DNA from: Microbacterium sp. 2FI
GTDB lineage: Bacteria; Actinomycetota; Actinomycetes; Actinomycetales; Microbacteriaceae
Reading direction: 5' to 3'
NCBI RefSeq assembly: GCF_005502885.1
Contig: NZ_SCMR01000001.1
Location: forward strand, 186,001 to 250,000
Length of the DNA: 64,000 nucleotides
This document shows, in pieces, positions 61,157-64,000 of the stretch. Within the stretch, counting starts at the first letter, position 1. Each line of letters begins with the position of its first letter. The translations under genes and the position numbers were made by a program. The notes beneath the pieces are model-generated. The model was not told the origin of the DNA and did not search any database. It saw nothing but the letters and a program-made list of their open reading frames with translations.

Positions 61157-61510
61157 ATGGGAACCGTCGACGACCTTCTCTCCGGACTGGAACCGGCCGA
61201 CCGCCTCTCGATCGAGCACCTCTACGCCCTCGCCCACGAGGAGGTGCCTGAGGCCGAGCAGGGCCTCGGGTACGGGATGCCGGCCCTCGTGTACCGCGGG
61301 AAGCCGCTGGTGTCGGTCATGCGCGCGAAGAAGCACATCGGGGTCTACCCGTTCAGCCCAGAGGCGGTGGCGGCCGTCGCGGATGCGCTCGCGGATCACC
61401 CCGGCATCGGGCTCGACAAGGGGACGATCCGATACCAGCCCCAGCATCCGCTCCCCGACGATGCTGTGCGCGCGCTCGTGCGGGCGCGGAGGGCGCAGAT
61501 CGACGCGTAG
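61157..61510 (+). CDS. DUF1801-like small protein
   Basis: The 117-residue protein has LSIEHLYALAHEEVPEAEQG, GYGMPALVYRGKPLVSVMRA, KKHIGVYPFSPEAV and GTIRYQPQHPLPDDAVR, the pattern of the DUF1801/YdhG family. Members have been called iron chaperones by homology to frataxin-like folds, which is weak evidence. Function open. It is convergent with the LysE gene by seven bases. Confidence 0.82.
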   Translation: MGTVDDLLSGLEPADRLSIEHLYALAHEEVPEAEQGLGYGMPALVYRGKPLVSVMRAKKHIGVYPFSPEAVAAVADALADHPGIGLDKGTIRYQPQHPLPDDAVRALVRARRAQIDA

Positions 61511-61517
61511 TCCGCGA

Positions 61518-62183
61518 TCAGTGGGGCAGAACCAGGCTCACCCCGAGCGCGATCATCACGACGGCGATCACCGCGTCGAGGATGCGCCAGGCGCGCGGCG
61601 TGGACAGCCAGCGACCGAGGTAGCGCGCTCCGAACGCGAGGCCGAAGAACCACATCACGCTCGCGCACATCGCGCCCGCGGCGAACACCCAGCGCGCATC
61701 GCCGTGCGTGTTGGCGACGGTTCCGAGCAGGAACACCGTGTCGAGATAGACGTGGGGGTTCAGCCACGTGAGCGCGAGGCAGGTGAGGACCACGGGCACC
61801 AGGCGCGTGCGGGTCGCGACGGGGGCGGATGCTGCGGGGGAGTCGCCGGGTGAGCCCGCCTCGCGCGAGCCGGCGTCGTCGGCTGCGAGCACGGTCCCGG
61901 ACGGCCGCCACGCGCGGCGCGCGGCGAGCAGACCGTACGTCACGAGGAACAGCGCACCCGCCCAGCGGACGACGTCGACGAGCCACGGCACGGCCTGCAG
62001 CACCAGCCCGATGCCCGAGACGCCCAGAGCGATGAGGAGGGCGTCGGATGCTGCGCAGATCGCGGCGACGACGAAGACGTGCTCGCGGCGGAGGCCCTGC
62101 CGCAGCACGAAGAGGTTCTGCGCGCCGATGGCGATGATGAGGGAGAAGCCGAGGCCGATGCCGGCGAGCAGGGGGGTGAGCAC
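61518..62183 (-). CDS. LysE/ArgO family amino acid exporter
   Basis: The 221-residue membrane protein has about six helices with the family start LTPLLAGIGLGFSLIIAIGA, then QNLFVLRQGLRREHVFVVAA, SDALLIALGVSGIGLVLQA, and a late WLNPHVYLDTVFLLG. GTG 62183 is chosen for the helix start. It exports arginine or lysine. The gene is divergent from an ArgP-like regulator, the classical partner. Confidence 0.9.
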   Translation of the reverse strand: MLTPLLAGIGLGFSLIIAIGAQNLFVLRQGLRREHVFVVAAICAASDALLIALGVSGIGLVLQAVPWLVDVVRWAGALFLVTYGLLAARRAWRPSGTVLAADDAGSREAGSPGDSPAASAPVATRTRLVPVVLTCLALTWLNPHVYLDTVFLLGTVANTHGDARWVFAAGAMCASVMWFFGLAFGARYLGRWLSTPRAWRILDAVIAVVMIALGVSLVLPH

Positions 62184-62254
62184 TCTTCGACGGTACGCAT
62201 CGAGATGCCAGCAGTCCAGCTCATCATTCTTCAGAGCCATTAGCATGGCTTATC

Positions 62255-63169
62255 ATGCGCATCCCGTTCGAACTCGCCGAGACCGTCGCGGCCGTCGTCG
62301 ACGAGGGCACTTTCGACGCCGCCGCTCGCCGACTGCACATCACGCCCTCAGCGGTCAGCCAGCGCATCAAAGCGCTCGAGGAGCAGCTCGGCCGCGTCGT
62401 GCTCGTGCGCTCCAAGCCGGTGCGGGCCACCGAGGCGGGGGTGGTCGTCATCCGCCTCGCCCGCCAGGCTGCGCTCCTGGAGCACGACACGATCGCCGAG
62501 CTCGGCGCCGACCCCGACGGTGGCGCGCGCACCTCGGTGCCGCTCGCGGTCAACGCCGACTCGCTCGCCACCTGGTTCCTCGAGCCGCTCGCGCGGCTCT
62601 CGCGACAGCATCCGGTGGTCTTCGAACTTCATCGCGACGATCAGGACTTCACCGCCGGGCTGCTCGAGTCGGGCACCGTGATGGGCGCCGTCACCTCGCG
62701 CGCGACGCCGGTGGCCGGATGCCGCGTCTCGGCGCTCGGCGCGATGCGCTACGAGGCGGTGGCGACGCCCGGCTTCGTCGAACGCTGGCTGGGCGGCGAT
62801 CTCGGCACCGCGCTCGCCACGGCACCCGTGGTCGACTTCGACCGGCGTGACGATCTGCAGAACGAGTGGCTGGGCGCGCGCGGCGTCGACCCGGCGCTGC
62901 CGCCGCGGCACTACGTCCCCGCATCGAACGACTTCGCGACCGCCGTGCGCTTCGGAATCGGGTGGGCGCTGCTGCCGCGATTCCAGTCGCACGACGCTCT
63001 CGAGCGCGGCGACCTGGTGCTGCTGGGCGGGCCGCCGGTGGACGTGCCGCTGCACTGGCAGCAGTGGAATCTGCGCTCGCCGCTGCTCGACGCGATCGCC
63101 GACGAGATCGTCACCGAGGGGCGGCGCGTACTCGGGCCCGTGCCCGCGACGCGGGTCAGTCGTCGCTGA
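62255..63169 (+). CDS. argP: LysR-family regulator, ArgP/IciA-like
   Basis: The 304-residue protein has an N-terminal helix-turn-helix (LAETVAAVVDEGTFDAAARR, LHITPSAVSQRIKALEEQLG) and a LysR substrate domain with ASNDFATAVRFGIGWALLPR. ArgP (LysG in corynebacteria) activates the arginine/lysine exporter in response to basic amino acids. The divergent LysE gene, 71 bases away, supports this. Its 3' end overlaps the next, convergent gene by 14 bases. Confidence 0.9.
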   Translation: MRIPFELAETVAAVVDEGTFDAAARRLHITPSAVSQRIKALEEQLGRVVLVRSKPVRATEAGVVVIRLARQAALLEHDTIAELGADPDGGARTSVPLAVNADSLATWFLEPLARLSRQHPVVFELHRDDQDFTAGLLESGTVMGAVTSRATPVAGCRVSALGAMRYEAVATPGFVERWLGGDLGTALATAPVVDFDRRDDLQNEWLGARGVDPALPPRHYVPASNDFATAVRFGIGWALLPRFQSHDALERGDLVLLGGPPVDVPLHWQQWNLRSPLLDAIADEIVTEGRRVLGPVPATRVSRR

Positions 63170-64000
63170 CCCGCAGCACGATCTTCCCGCGCGTGTGCCC
63201 GGCTTCGATCTCGCGGTGGGCGGTGGCGGCATCCTCCAGGTCGATGACCTTGTCGATGTACACCTGCACCGATCCCGAATCCAGCAGGCGCCCGATCGTC
63301 GCCAGGGCGCTGCCGTCGGGGATCACCTTGTAACTGGTTGCACGCACGCCCGCCGCCTCGGCGGCTTCGGCGTACCCCGGCCACGATCCCGTCGGCACCA
63401 GGATGTACAGGCCCCCGGGCCGCAGCACCTCGAGCGAGCGCGAACCGGTGTCGGCATGCACGTTGCCGACCAGGTCGATGACGACGTCGACATCGGCGAC
63501 GACCTCTTCGAACCGGGTCGTGGTGTAGTCGATGACCACCGATGCGCCGAGCTCGCGCAGCCACGCGGCGTTGCGTCCCGATGCCGTCGCGGTCACCCGT
63601 GCGCCGAAGTAGGCCGCGATCTGCACGGCGAAGTGGCCGACGCCGCCGCTGCCGGCGTGGATGAGGATCCGCTGTCCCTCGTGCGCGTGGGCGGTCTCGA
63701 CCACCAGGCCCCACGCCGTGAGTGCCGCCAGCGGAACACCCGCGGCCTCGACGTGCGACAGCGATGCGGGTTTGCGGGCGACGGAGAGCGCGGGCACCAC
63801 CGTGTACTCGGCGTACGTGCCGCTCGAGCGGGGGAACGAGGCCATGCCGAACACCGGGGTGCCGGGTGGGAAGGCGTGCGATTCGTAGGGGCTCTTCACG
63901 ACGATCCCGCTGAAGTCGTAACCGGGCGTCGCCGGGTACGAGCCGATGGCGGCTGAAACGCCGCCGCCGGCGCGCGTCTTCGCGTCGATCGGGTTGACCC
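63156..64000 (-). CDS. NADP-dependent oxidoreductase, quinone-reductase-like MDR, N-terminus cut by window edge
   Basis: The frame stays open to the window edge, beginning with VNPIDAKTRAGGGVSAAIGS, which is the usual region about 30 residues into this family. It has GYDFSGIVV, HAGSGGVGHFAVQIAAYFGA and VIDYTTTRFEEVVADVD, and ends with HTRGKIVLRV. About 281 residues are visible; the first 25-35 are missing. Zinc ligands are absent. It is similar in type to the protein encoded at 7687-8724 but clearly a different gene. Confidence 0.88.
   Translation of the reverse strand, partial: VNPIDAKTRAGGGVSAAIGSYPATPGYDFSGIVVKSPYESHAFPPGTPVFGMASFPRSSGTYAEYTVVPALSVARKPASLSHVEAAGVPLAALTAWGLVVETAHAHEGQRILIHAGSGGVGHFAVQIAAYFGARVTATASGRNAAWLRELGASVVIDYTTTRFEEVVADVDVVIDLVGNVHADTGSRSLEVLRPGGLYILVPTGSWPGYAEAAEAAGVRATSYKVIPDGSALATIGRLLDSGSVQVYIDKVIDLEDAATAHREIEAGHTRGKIVLRVSDD

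Overview
The window is high-GC, densely coding DNA with no gene-free gap longer than about 270 bases. It looks like the chromosome of an actinobacterium of the Microbacteriaceae, most likely Microbacterium. The reasons are the actinobacterial order tRNA-Trp/secE/nusG/rplK/rplA, a RamB-type regulator divergent from the glyoxylate genes, a NusG with a long acidic N-terminus, and many sugar-uptake and glycosidase genes. The genus is an inference, because no 16S rRNA gene is present.

Bases 1-2670 are the end of an integrated element. They hold an edge-truncated TIR-domain gene, a small unknown gene and a rolling-circle (HUH) replication initiator. The element stops at the 3' half of an elongator tRNA-Met(CAT) gene. 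That half is the attachment-site copy; the complete tRNA should lie left of the window.

Bases 2700-11200 hold a GlcNAc/glucosamine operon (nagB-nagE-cutC, with a HAD phosphatase upstream), an oxidoreductase and membrane-protein pair facing a TetR gene across three operator repeats, and an epimerase/rhodanese pair. Bases 11200-17200 hold a TetR regulator and two adjacent GH3 glycosidases; a perfect 24-bp palindrome lies between regulator and enzymes. The second GH3 is circularly permuted and membrane-anchored. Bases 17200-23900 hold a transmembrane BTAD/STAND/beta-propeller regulator divergent from a lipoprotein gene and a secreted-protein gene. This block is bracketed by two near-identical hairpins.

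Bases 23900-33000 hold an ArsR/AHSA1 pair with an operator over the start codon, then a carbohydrate regulon. The regulon consists of a ROK repressor, an ABC permease and ATPase, a divergent binding lipoprotein, a Gfo/Idh dehydrogenase and a TIM-barrel isomerase. A shared 17-nt motif lies before the ROK gene and before the binding protein. Bases 33000-42000 hold a DUF2510 protein, a TauE/SafE exporter, two hot-dog dehydratase subunits, murB, an aminotransferase, and an ABC-2 exporter co-transcribed with a NarL-type two-component system.

Bases 42000-46800 hold the glyoxylate shunt (aceA, aceB) with divergent ramB. Bases 46800-56700 form a polyamine/GABA module: an FAD amine oxidase, a PucR regulator, GABA transaminase, putrescine oxidase, a universal stress protein, an APC permease and an aldehyde dehydrogenase. 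Together these can take putrescine to succinate, which links to the neighbouring glyoxylate genes. Bases 57900-60800 hold tRNA-Trp, secE, nusG, rplK and rplA. The right end holds acylphosphatase, a DUF1801 protein, a LysE exporter divergent from an ArgP-like LysR regulator, and an edge-truncated quinone-oxidoreductase-like dehydrogenase.
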